Shown one piece after another: positions 24,270-32,411 of a DNA stretch of 64,000 nt. Positions within the stretch are counted from its first letter, which is position 1. Every line of letters starts with the position of its first letter. Below the pieces are notes generated by a model. That model was given only the letters and a program-made list of their open reading frames with translations, searched no databases and was not told where the DNA came from. The DNA comes from Pleurocapsa minor GSE-CHR-MK 17-07R (lineage in GTDB: Bacteria > Chloroflexota > Anaerolineae > Aggregatilineales > Phototrophicaceae), in the NCBI GenBank assembly GCA_019359125.1, contig JAHHHY010000002.1, positions 62,001-126,000 on the forward strand. The letters run 5' to 3'. Both the position numbers and the translations under genes were made by a program.

Positions 24270-26000
24270 TTATGCGTACATGATCTGTCGCAGCTTCAGG
24301 ACCGCTTCAACAAGCGTATCCTTCTGGATTTGCTGGGCTGTTTTAAGGGAGGCCCGATCCTCGTTTGTCAGCGTATAGTAACCTTTCGGGTACAGGTCCC
24401 GATTGGCATGCATCCGGCCAGCGGTCGGTGACACCGTATCAAGCCCTTCCTGCTGATAGAAGAACTGGTATTTCAGGCGGACTGCCGAGACAATATCAAT
24501 ATACTCTTTGAACCTCGCGCCGTGGTCGGGCGAGAACTTTTTGGTTTTGATCAGCTCATCGACCCTCGCCCACGAATTGTCGGCCGTGAGTCCGTAATAC
24601 ATCGCAAGGACGTTCAGGAAGATTTTGGGCAGCCGCATGAATTTTTCCTTGAATTCAAACGGTTCACGCCCGTCGTCCAGTTTGGCAGGGTCTTTCAGCC
24701 ACCAGTCTCCCTGTCTGACGGCAGCGTACAGGTCGATTTCCATCTTGGCCTTGGCGGCTTCTTTTCCCTGGTTGGTATAGTGCCCCTTCAGGGTCTTGGC
24801 TAAATTCTCCCCACTGCGATTGGTTGCATACAACAGGCTGGATTGCGCCAGCCCCTTATTCGGGTCCATGGCGACAGCTGCCTCGGGATCAAAGGCATCC
24901 TGTACGAGCTGATCTACGTCCCAGCCCATCGTGTTCTTCCACTTGCCATTTGATTCCTGCATATTCGCAATGCGGACACGCATGCGGACGTTGTGCAGGA
25001 TCAGATTCATTTGTTCCACGCCGAGCGCGCCCTTGCCGCTGGTGCCTGTCATGATCTGCACATCGACATCGGAATAGGGGAACATCTCCCCGCTGCCAAA
25101 CGACCCGGTGCTCACCACCGCCAGGTCTGATTGCTTCAGCCCCGTCACCTCCACATACTGCCGGACCACATCCTGGACAAACCTGACCGCTTCCGCCGAC
25201 ATGTAGGCGAGCACTTCACGCGGCCTGGCATCTTTTGCCATCATCGCCTGGGCGGTCTTGCGAATGGTCCCAACGCGCTCTGCATCCCGGTCGCGATTGT
25301 CTTCCAGAAGCTGTTTCTGGGCGTCGGACATCTGCGCCCACGAGATGGCAGACTGATTCTCGACATAGTCCATCAGCTGGGTTTTTCGGGTGTCGTTGGC
25401 TGTCTTCAGCGCATTGAGGTACGTGGAGTGGAGATGCGCGGAAAAGTTATTCTGTACCCAGCGCGCCGCGGCCCGGGTTTCAGGAATGTCCTGCGCAATC
25501 AGTGTGCGCAACCACCCGGTATCAAGCTTTTTGTGTTTGTCGTGATTGAGGAAGCTGATGCTGGTTCTGGCAATTTCAGAGAGATGATGGTCAACGTCGG
25601 CATAAAACGACTCGCCCTTCGCCTGATTATCCTGACCGGTGGCCGAGTTTGTATTTTGCTGCATCAGCTTCGCGTAATCGATCAGGGCGACATACAGGTG
25701 CGTGGACGTCGTGTTGTCCATCTTTCCCGTCTGCAAGGCATCGAGCTGGCCTTCCTGATGCTTGCCATCAATCAGCGTGCGCTGGACGCGCAGATGCGGG
25801 TTCTTTCCTTTGACCTGCGTGGGCCGTGCAGGTTGCAGCAGCCGTGACACCGCCTGATTGCCGATCAGTCGCTGCATGCGGATGACCTGCGCGCCCCGCA
25901 GGACGCCATGAATTGTGGAACTGGCCGGGATGTTTGTGGTGCGCGAAGATGAAGACCTTTCGCCGGGTGGCGGTTTTGATGTCTGGGCATGTTTTGGCAT
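24270..26000 (-). CDS. Putative secreted effector with nucleotidyltransferase (GlnD/DUF294-like) domain
   Basis: The protein (576 residues from ATG 26000) has a Pro/Ser-rich start, then QVIRMQRLIGNQAVSRLLQ (about 38-56), the same kind of motif as in the neighbouring gene. Residues 60-290 are helical and unassigned. GSFGSGEMFPYSDVDVQIM (299-317) is a Pol-beta-type nucleotidyltransferase motif, with the GS pair and two metal-binding Asp in DVD. The C-terminal helical part, with DLYAAVRQGDWWLKD and LIKTKKFSPDHG, recalls the region after the catalytic domain in GlnD and DUF294 proteins. It may transfer a nucleotide to a protein or RNA. There is no signal peptide. ATG 26000 is chosen over GTG 26018. 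The injection link is inference. Confidence 0.58.
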   Translation of the reverse strand: MPKHAQTSKPPPGERSSSSRTTNIPASSTIHGVLRGAQVIRMQRLIGNQAVSRLLQPARPTQVKGKNPHLRVQRTLIDGKHQEGQLDALQTGKMDNTTSTHLYVALIDYAKLMQQNTNSATGQDNQAKGESFYADVDHHLSEIARTSISFLNHDKHKKLDTGWLRTLIAQDIPETRAAARWVQNNFSAHLHSTYLNALKTANDTRKTQLMDYVENQSAISWAQMSDAQKQLLEDNRDRDAERVGTIRKTAQAMMAKDARPREVLAYMSAEAVRFVQDVVRQYVEVTGLKQSDLAVVSTGSFGSGEMFPYSDVDVQIMTGTSGKGALGVEQMNLILHNVRMRVRIANMQESNGKWKNTMGWDVDQLVQDAFDPEAAVAMDPNKGLAQSSLLYATNRSGENLAKTLKGHYTNQGKEAAKAKMEIDLYAAVRQGDWWLKDPAKLDDGREPFEFKEKFMRLPKIFLNVLAMYYGLTADNSWARVDELIKTKKFSPDHGARFKEYIDIVSAVRLKYQFFYQQEGLDTVSPTAGRMHANRDLYPKGYYTLTNEDRASLKTAQQIQKDTLVEAVLKLRQIMYA

Positions 26001-26148
26001 AGTGGGGCGTCTGGTCACTCCAGCATCTATGGGTATCGGGCGCGAAGTTTGCTGTGGATGATGGGTGACAATAACGTGTGGATGTTCGCACAGTGTAGTG
26101 CGTTATACGCTATGTGTCGACAATATCCGAAGGATAGGGTTGCGGTGA
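26001..26148 (-). promoter_or_regulatory. Leader of the nucleotidyltransferase-like gene, copy B of a duplicated leader
   Basis: This copy carries ctggtcactcca (26011-26022), ggatgatgggtgaca (26056-26070), acgctatgtgtcgacaat (26107-26124) and gggttgcggtga (26137-26148). The same blocks precede the kinase-like gene at almost the same offsets. The strip between blocks is unlike, so the blocks look selected or recently duplicated. Confidence 0.6.
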
Positions 26149-26162
26149 GAGACAGCGTGTCA

Positions 26163-27068
26163 TCACGAGGGCTGCGCCAGCGCCACACTCGCGCCATGCG
26201 CCGCACTGATAAACGCGCGCGAGGCAGCACACACATAGCCGTCGCGCGCCCACAGTACGCCTACCGTGCGCGAAGGCGATGGGCTGTGCAGGGTGAGGCT
26301 GGTCAGGGCATCGGAGCGCAGTTCGCGCAGCGTGTGGCGAGGCAGCACCGAGGCGAGCCCGGTTTTTTCGACGATCGAGAGGATCGTGCTGACGGTGTTC
26401 ATCTCCATCATGATGTGGGGGATGGCGCCCGCCAGCCGCGCCTTTTCCTCCCACAGGCGGCGCGTGCAGAACGTGCGCGCAAGCTGCACCATCGGCATTC
26501 CGTGCAGATCGGCCACGGCGACGCTGTCACGCCCCGCAAACGGATGGTCGCGCCGGATAATCAGCACCAGTTCTTCTTCAAACAGGGGCTCAGCATCGAT
26601 GGCGGGGGACGCAGCCGGGATGAAGCTGAGCCCCAGTTGTAAGTCGCCGCTGATGAGTCGATCTTCGATATCGTCTGAGGATAGTTCCTCGATCATCAGG
26701 CGAATGTGCGGATAGTCGTGGGCGAAAGCCGACACCAGCGCGGGGATCAGATAGTCGTTCACCGTCTGCACTACGCCGACGCGCAGGTCGCCTCGCCCCA
26801 ATCCTTCCAGCTCCTTCAGCGCGATGCCCGCCTGTTCCACCTCCAGCATGATGCGCCGGGCATGGTGGCACAGCGCTTCACCCGCAGGCGTGAGCCGCAC
26901 GCCGCGCTTGGAACGCTCCAGCAGCACGGCGCCGACCTCACCTTCCAGCACCTGGATCTGCTGCGACAAGGCGGACTGCGACACAAATACTTTTTCGGCT
27001 GCACGGGTGAAATTGGCTTCTTCCGCGATGGCAAGCAGGTATCTGAGCTGACGGATTTCCATAGTCAT
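26163..27068 (-). CDS. LysR-family transcriptional regulator
   Basis: The 301-residue regulator starts MTMEIRQLRYLLAIAEEANF, then TRAAEKVFVSQSALSQQIQ, the winged-helix recognition region, and VGAVLLERSKRGVRLTPAG. The C-terminal two-thirds is a periplasmic-binding-like effector domain of the CynR/CysB type. LysR proteins often control the divergent gene, here the secreted protein at 27169, sharing the AT-rich 100-bp space between. The co-inducer is unknown. Length and motif order are normal. Confidence 0.92.
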   Translation of the reverse strand: MTMEIRQLRYLLAIAEEANFTRAAEKVFVSQSALSQQIQVLEGEVGAVLLERSKRGVRLTPAGEALCHHARRIMLEVEQAGIALKELEGLGRGDLRVGVVQTVNDYLIPALVSAFAHDYPHIRLMIEELSSDDIEDRLISGDLQLGLSFIPAASPAIDAEPLFEEELVLIIRRDHPFAGRDSVAVADLHGMPMVQLARTFCTRRLWEEKARLAGAIPHIMMEMNTVSTILSIVEKTGLASVLPRHTLRELRSDALTSLTLHSPSPSRTVGVLWARDGYVCAASRAFISAAHGASVALAQPS

Positions 27069-27168
27069 TAGCCTGGCTTATCAGAACTATAAAAACTATC
27101 TGTTTTACTAATCTTAACAGCTCGCATAGACTGCTGGCAACGTTGAATTTCAATAAGGAGTCTGTGAG

Positions 27169-27912
27169 ATGCGTTTCAAAATCCTGCTGTTGATGATTGC
27201 TGCTGCGTTTGTGGGATTGCTGCCCGCTGCCGCCCACGATGCCGGACAGCCTGTTGAGTCCGAGGAAGATGCTGCGATTGCCGCGGATGCTGACATTGTC
27301 GTGGCGCAGGTGGTGCAGATGGGGAGCAGCCTGTATTTTCACATGATCGTGCGCGGCGATGCTGGTGCGGTCATCCCTGAGGCGACCGGCGCTGTGGCCG
27401 GGGCCGGGGTGGCCAGCTATGTCTGGCCGACCTCGCTGGACAGCTCCGTCGTTGGGTTCGAGCCGGAACAGGGCATTCTGGCGCTGGCCGTCACATCTCA
27501 TCCCGACTTCGACGATACGCCGTTGTGGGACGAGGATGGCGACGGCGATGCGACCAACGATGGGGCACTCTGGCACAGTCACTGGGTGGTGCTGGTGGCC
27601 GACGAGGCCTGCGGGGCGGGCGGCCTGAAGGTGCGCGATATTCCGGAAGGCGAAACCCCGGCTGTTCCCGCGACCTGGCCAGAGCTGCCGATCCTGATCG
27701 ACAGCCCGGACTACGCGCTGGAGTTGTCTGGCCATGACGTAGTGGTGACGGTCCCGCATGATGCCGTGGGCGGCGCTGAAGCCTTCAGCTTTGACGGGGT
27801 GACGGCCGGCCTGCAGGTCAATGCTGACCTGCATAATCCGTTCCTGTGCGTGGTCGGCGTGAGCGACATTGCCTCTGGCGACCTCAGCCTGCCGGGTGTG
27901 TCGGGCCACTGA
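27169..27912 (+). CDS. Secreted protein of unknown function, divergent from LysR
   Basis: The 247-residue protein has a signal peptide (MRFKILLLMIAAAFVGLLPA, then AAHDAG). The mature part is acidic and beta-rich, with PLWDEDGDGDATNDGALWH as a Ca-binding-looking DxDxDG stretch and two Cys (ACGAGG and FLCVVG). I do not recognise a family. An ATAAGGAG ribosome-binding site stands before the ATG. The adjacent LysR gene is its probable regulator. The product ends at a strong hairpin. It may be a small binding or storage protein at the cell surface, but nothing shows that directly. Confidence 0.7.
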   Translation: MRFKILLLMIAAAFVGLLPAAAHDAGQPVESEEDAAIAADADIVVAQVVQMGSSLYFHMIVRGDAGAVIPEATGAVAGAGVASYVWPTSLDSSVVGFEPEQGILALAVTSHPDFDDTPLWDEDGDGDATNDGALWHSHWVVLVADEACGAGGLKVRDIPEGETPAVPATWPELPILIDSPDYALELSGHDVVVTVPHDAVGGAEAFSFDGVTAGLQVNADLHNPFLCVVGVSDIASGDLSLPGVSGH

Positions 27913-27936
27913 TTGACACCGCTGTGAATGTATGGG

Positions 27937-27966
27937 CCAGCCCAGGGAGGATACTCCCTGGGCTGG
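27937..27966. terminator. Strong hairpin terminator
   Basis: CCAGCCCAGGGAG at 27937-27949 pairs perfectly with CTCCCTGGGCTGG at 27954-27966 around GATA. It ends the secreted-protein gene and stands before the convergent WD40 gene, so it may work on both strands. The T-tract is interrupted. Confidence 0.8.
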
Positions 27967-28046
27967 CTGATCATTTGTTTCGTGGAGCGCCCTGCGCCGC
28001 CGAAGCTTATCGGTTTATATAAATCGGCATCCCGATAGCGGCCGGG

Positions 28047-30197
28047 CTACCTGCCAGGAATTCCCCACAAGCGAATCAGGCCATCGGCATCAGCGCTGAC
28101 GATGCCTCGGCCATCTGCGGTGAACGCGACATGCTGGCTGGCCAGATAGGGGTCGCTGACCTGAAACAGCAAACTACCAGTAGCTGCGTCCCACACATGC
28201 AGGCCTTCGTCTGCCACGACGCCGGCAATCAGGCTGCTGTCCGGGCTGAAGCTGAGGGACGAAATAGTGTCTGTATTGGTGGTGTATGCGAGCTGCGAGA
28301 GCTGTTCATTAGCTGTCATGTCCCAGACCCAGACCGTGCTGGTCGTGCCCGTCCGGGCGGCCATCGCCAGGCGGGTGCTGTCGGGACTGTAGGCAAACAG
28401 CGTATAGATGCGGTTCGGGCTCAGCTCAAACACGCGGTTCAGGAATCCGGTGGGCTCGCTGGCGCGCAGCACCAGCACACCTGGCTCCATCAGCATGGCG
28501 ATCTGTTCCCCATCAGGGCGCACGGCAATCAGCCGCGCACTCGCATTGTCGATGACCGACTGGCCCGCCACACGGTCATTGGTCTCGGCGGCCCCCAGAT
28601 GCCAGCGTTGTATGGTTCTGCTGGCGGCGTCTGCGGCCAGCAGGGCGGTTCCATCCGGGCTAAAGGCCAGCGCGAGGTAGCTGGCATTGGGATCGCCGAC
28701 CTGGCGCACGGGCTGGCGCAGCGCGACACCCACCAGCGTCACGCCGCCATCGGTTGTGACGGGGCTGCCCAGGCTGCCAGCTTCAATAATTGTGCCAGAG
28801 TAGGCCAGCAGTTCGCCGTCAGGGCTGAACGCAAGGTCGGTGACCTGCGTGCGCTGGCTGGGCATGCGCCTCTCTACGCCTGCCTCCAGATCCCAAAAGC
28901 GGATGAGGTCGTCTGCGCCGCTGGTGGCGATTATGCCGTTATCGGGGCCCAGCGCAAATTCCAGCACCGGCGGTGAAAAGTCGCGAATGGTGGTGTCCTG
29001 GTTGCCGCTGAACCGAAGCACGCTGCTGTCGCGCACGCTGGCAAGGACGGGATCATCGCTGGCCTGGTTATAGGCCACGCTTGAGATGATCTCGCCAGCA
29101 GCGCCTGACGAGGCATTTTCTATGCTGAAGACGCCAGTCGTGCGATTCCACAGGCTCAGCCCGTTATGCTGGTCTGCGATGGCCAGCACATAGCCATCCG
29201 GGCTGAAGGCCAGGTCAACGATGTGTGGCGTCGAATCCTCGTCGCCCAGCGTGATGGACTGCACGATATCCCCGTGGGCGACATCCACCAGCATAAATCC
29301 GGTTTCGGTGGCCACCGCCAGCGTGCTCCCATCAGGGCTGTAGGCCAGCGAAGGCATGAGGTTGCCCGTTTGCGCGCTGGAGAGCGTCCATACAGTGCCG
29401 CTGAGAAGATCATGCATAGCAACTGCTTCGGCCCCGACAAAGGCAAACTGGGTGGGCTGCGTCGGGCTGAAGGCCACACCGAAGGCTGGCGTCTGCTGGT
29501 TGGTGGTGAAGCGCTGCTCACCCGTGTCGATGTCCCATACGGTCAGGCTGTGCGCCTGACGGGCATCGTCATACCGGCTTTCACCGGCGGCGACCAGGGA
29601 GCCATCTGCGCTCAACCCGACGCTGCCAAAGGTAGCGCCAGTCGCGCTCTCGAAGGCTGCGCGCTGCTGGCCGGTTGCAGCATCCCAGATGCGCACGGTC
29701 TCGCCATCGACGGCGACAACCTGGTCTGAAGGCAGGTTGTAGTCCACAGGACGCGTGACCAGCGTATGCGTGCCGGGCAGCAGGCGCGGATCTTCGCTCA
29801 GTGCGGAAGCGTCGTACAGCCACACTCCGAGGGCACCACCTACTGCGATACGATCGCCGCCCCATGCAATATGGCTGATGCTGCCTCGCCCCAGCCTGGA
29901 CATTTCCACGAGCTGGCTGGCATTCGTCAGGGTGATGGGCTGCGGGTCACCAGATGCCGGGATTGGCTCAATCTGTGTCAGTGACTGATCATCCGGCATA
30001 TTCAGGCGCAGCACCAGCCCGCCCAGCAGAAGCACAAACACGGCAGCAATGCGCATGAGTGCATCTGAAACACGACGGGGCTGGGCCAGCATCGGGCCGA
30101 CCACTGGCGCTTTTGTCTGCTGAAGCTGCTGATGCAGACGACTGGCAAAGCCCGGGCCAGGTGATTTACGGTGTGTATGCAGAAAGTCATCATTCAT
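28047..30197 (-). CDS. Membrane-anchored WD40 beta-propeller protein (putative anti-sigma partner)
   Basis: The 716-residue protein has a soluble N-terminal 45 residues (HRKSPGPGFASRLHQQLQQ and onward) and one membrane helix (ALMRIAAVFVLLLGGLVLRL). The rest is a long series of WD40-type blades with recurring SPDG phrases such as AYSPDGSTLAVATETG, LAFSPDGYVLAIADQHN and AFSPDGELLAYSG. The last blades end FTADGRGIVSADADGLIRLW. It begins 16 bp after the sigma-factor gene. The topology, with a small inner part, one helix and an outer sensor, fits membrane anti-sigma factors, although no zinc motif HxxxCxxC is visible. The sensing role is inference. Confidence 0.72.
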   Translation of the reverse strand: MNDDFLHTHRKSPGPGFASRLHQQLQQTKAPVVGPMLAQPRRVSDALMRIAAVFVLLLGGLVLRLNMPDDQSLTQIEPIPASGDPQPITLTNASQLVEMSRLGRGSISHIAWGGDRIAVGGALGVWLYDASALSEDPRLLPGTHTLVTRPVDYNLPSDQVVAVDGETVRIWDAATGQQRAAFESATGATFGSVGLSADGSLVAAGESRYDDARQAHSLTVWDIDTGEQRFTTNQQTPAFGVAFSPTQPTQFAFVGAEAVAMHDLLSGTVWTLSSAQTGNLMPSLAYSPDGSTLAVATETGFMLVDVAHGDIVQSITLGDEDSTPHIVDLAFSPDGYVLAIADQHNGLSLWNRTTGVFSIENASSGAAGEIISSVAYNQASDDPVLASVRDSSVLRFSGNQDTTIRDFSPPVLEFALGPDNGIIATSGADDLIRFWDLEAGVERRMPSQRTQVTDLAFSPDGELLAYSGTIIEAGSLGSPVTTDGGVTLVGVALRQPVRQVGDPNASYLALAFSPDGTALLAADAASRTIQRWHLGAAETNDRVAGQSVIDNASARLIAVRPDGEQIAMLMEPGVLVLRASEPTGFLNRVFELSPNRIYTLFAYSPDSTRLAMAARTGTTSTVWVWDMTANEQLSQLAYTTNTDTISSLSFSPDSSLIAGVVADEGLHVWDAATGSLLFQVSDPYLASQHVAFTADGRGIVSADADGLIRLWGIPGR

Positions 30198-30213
30198 GGG
30201 ATGTTCTCACGGG

Positions 30214-30735
30214 TTAGCTATCCCAGCCCTGGCGAAGCCTGCCGACGATGCGGTGCAGCGTAGTGCCCACATTCGACTCGCTCATGCCCAGGATGCCGGC
30301 GATAGCGCGGTTGGTCAGTTCTGCGCCATATTTCAGCGCAATCAATTCCTGCTCACGGGAAGGAAGTTCCGCCAGCAGGCGGTTCAGCCGGGCCGAATTG
30401 TCGTGCTGCTGGCTGATCTCTTCTACGGAAAGGTCGTCTGGCGTGGCAAACAGGTCATCCAGCGGCACGATTGTGCGCTGGCGGCGCCAGTAGTCGATCG
30501 CGACGTTGGCAGCGATGCTGAAAATCCAGGTTGTGAAGGCGCTCAGGTCGCTTGAATAGCGGTCACGGGCCCGCCACGCACGCAGAAAGGTGGTCGATGT
30601 CAGGTCTTCAGCCGTCGCATCATCCCTGACCCGATAGCGGAAAAAGTTGTAGACACGGGGCATAGCGTCCCAGTACACCGCATCCCAGTCAATCAAAGGT
30701 GTGGCACGAGTGCCTGTATTTGCGCGCGCAGTCAT
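30214..30735 (-). CDS. ECF-type RNA polymerase sigma factor
   Basis: The 173-residue protein has sigma region 2 at about residues 20-85, with FRYRVRDDATAEDLTSTTFLR and FTTWIFSIAANVAIDYWRRQ as separate blocks. The region 4 helix-turn-helix is LPSREQELIALKYGAELTNR with AIAGILGMSESNVGTTLHR. Group 4 (ECF) factors of this size guide polymerase to stress or surface-function promoters. It lies immediately upstream of the membrane WD40 gene, so the two are probably an operon and a sigma/anti-sigma pair. ATG 30735 gives a normal-length protein. Confidence 0.88.
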   Translation of the reverse strand: MTARANTGTRATPLIDWDAVYWDAMPRVYNFFRYRVRDDATAEDLTSTTFLRAWRARDRYSSDLSAFTTWIFSIAANVAIDYWRRQRTIVPLDDLFATPDDLSVEEISQQHDNSARLNRLLAELPSREQELIALKYGAELTNRAIAGILGMSESNVGTTLHRIVGRLRQGWDS

Positions 30736-30814
30736 ACTTAATGATACGCAGCGGATGCGGATGTATCACACTGTAGTATGTTGGGCGGGGAAGGCCAGCA
30801 GCGCGATGATTCGC

Positions 30815-31456
30815 TCAGGCTGGCGGGAGTTGTGCCAGCAGTCCGGCGAAAAAGGCATCCCGCTGGTGCTGCTTAAAGTCGATGAAGCAGGTGTCATTGC
30901 TGACCTGCGCGTTGACAAACAGCACATCAAACGGGATGTCTGCCAGCAGGCGCAGGCTGTCGCGGTAGGCGCGCAGGCCGCTTTTTGACGCTGTGGGAAT
31001 CCAGCGGCTGCCATCATGCCAGATGAAATCGCCCGCAAACAGGAAACGCCTGTCCGCGATGCTGACCATGAAGCACAGCCCGCCTGGCCGATGCCCGGGC
31101 GTGGGCACGACTTCCACGTCTGGTTCCAGCATCTGGCGGACGAACGGCAGCTGCACCACCTGTCTGACCGTTCGCATCACGTCCGGTGCTTCGGGTTCGC
31201 TGCAATAGAGCGGCGCATTGAACTGCGCTGCGACGACATCGCAGTGGGGTGAGCGGAAGTGTGAATCGCCGAGCAGTTGTCGGCTGAGGCCCCCTTGTGC
31301 GTCGATATCCGCAAAGTGGGCCTCGATGGTGCTGCTGGCCGAAAAGCACGGAAACAACAGATTTCCCGCTGCCCGACGAACGAAAAACGAGCGGTACTTT
31401 CCCGGCGTGGCTTTGGAGGGAAACACCTGAAACACATCCGGAAAGAGTTCATTCAT
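30815..31456 (-). CDS. Metallo-beta-lactamase-fold protein with degenerate metal site
   Basis: The 213-residue protein has the MBL-fold order but an altered first motif. Where HxHxDH is usual, it has SHFRSPHC, so the second His and the Asp are replaced by Arg and Pro. Later pieces are kept: TPGHRPGGLCFMV with a His, and FLFAGDFIWHDG with a metal-bridging Asp. The last motif reads FVNAQVSND and lacks the usual His. It may be an inactive or altered-metal member. It lies downstream of the NmrA gene by 44 bp, in the same direction. A function cannot be named. Confidence 0.65.
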   Translation of the reverse strand: MNELFPDVFQVFPSKATPGKYRSFFVRRAAGNLLFPCFSASSTIEAHFADIDAQGGLSRQLLGDSHFRSPHCDVVAAQFNAPLYCSEPEAPDVMRTVRQVVQLPFVRQMLEPDVEVVPTPGHRPGGLCFMVSIADRRFLFAGDFIWHDGSRWIPTASKSGLRAYRDSLRLLADIPFDVLFVNAQVSNDTCFIDFKQHQRDAFFAGLLAQLPPA

Positions 31457-31500
31457 CTCAGCGGCCTTTCATGCGGTCGTGCAGGCTGTTCGCTTTGTGG

Positions 31501-32370
31501 CTATGCCTGCTGACCTGCTGGAAGCCAGGCCTCACGATAATCGCGGGCGAATTGCTCGAGTGAAATTGGCGCACGCCCCAGTATCTGGTGCACGTCATCG
31601 GTTACAACGCCATTGTACAGCGGGCTGCGTGTCATGCGATAAAGCTCCACCAGCTTGTGGGCATACTCGCCGGGCATCCCCTGGCCGATGAGCGCGGCAT
31701 GAAAAGCGTCGTCGTCCAGCGCGATATAGCGGATATCGCGACCTGTAGCAGCCCCAATGGCTGCCGCGACGTCGTTTCGGTGGCGCGCGGACTGGCCCGT
31801 GAGGGTATATCCTTTCGCATGATGCCCCGGTTTCACAAGCGCTTCAACAGCCACCGCAGCAAGATCGCGAATGTCGATAAAAGCGGTGGTCGCGTCTGCC
31901 GCAGCCTCGACGATGGCATCCCCATGCAGGATACTCGCAGCGAACATCGTCGCGTAATTCTGCATAAACGAATTGGGCCGCAATATGGTCCATTCCGGCC
32001 AGGATTGTTCCACGTACAGCTCAAGCTGGCGTGGTGGCATGCTGGCATCCATCTTATCCACGCCCAGGGCAGATAAAAGTACAACCCTGCGCACACCAGC
32101 AGCGCGCGCCGACTCTGCCGCCCCCTGAATATAGGTATTCGGGAAGTCCTCTCGCGGTGACGCCAGGAAAAGGGCATCTACGCCGTCAAACGCCCCTGCA
32201 AACGACGTCGGATCTTCATAATCGAAGCGTACATAGTCGGCTGACGGCTGCATGGCATGGACGCGCGAGACATTGCGTACGCCGCCGCGCGCCTGAATAC
32301 CCTGTTCAGATAATTGGCGCATGAGTTCAGTACCCACGCGGCCACCCGCGAGCGTTACAAAAACAGTCAT
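31501..32370 (-). CDS. NmrA-like NAD(P)-binding protein
   Basis: The 289-residue protein starts MTVFVTLAGGRVGTELMRQL, a variant of the Rossmann GxxGxxG loop. It continues ALFLASPRED, RAAGVRRVVLLSALGVD, WTILRPNSFMQNYA and FIDIRDLAAVAVEAL, a pattern seen in atypical SDR, NmrA-like and quinone/azoreductase-type proteins. These bind NAD(P) as sensors or reductases. The canonical TGATG is replaced by TLAGG, which is unusual but not disabling on sight. It follows the MarR gene by 41 bp, and this MarR-reductase pairing is typical for oxidant or quinone response. Confidence 0.82.
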   Translation of the reverse strand: MTVFVTLAGGRVGTELMRQLSEQGIQARGGVRNVSRVHAMQPSADYVRFDYEDPTSFAGAFDGVDALFLASPREDFPNTYIQGAAESARAAGVRRVVLLSALGVDKMDASMPPRQLELYVEQSWPEWTILRPNSFMQNYATMFAASILHGDAIVEAAADATTAFIDIRDLAAVAVEALVKPGHHAKGYTLTGQSARHRNDVAAAIGAATGRDIRYIALDDDAFHAALIGQGMPGEYAHKLVELYRMTRSPLYNGVVTDDVHQILGRAPISLEQFARDYREAWLPAGQQA

Positions 32371-32411
32371 GATTTGTCTCCCTGATTTATGGTAAGCGTC
32401 TTGATATTCCG

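Noticed and set aside
22432-26162. A complete contractile injection system
   Set aside because: No sheath, tube, baseplate or AAA unfoldase gene is present. Only the two cargo-like proteins are seen, so the system itself cannot be claimed here.
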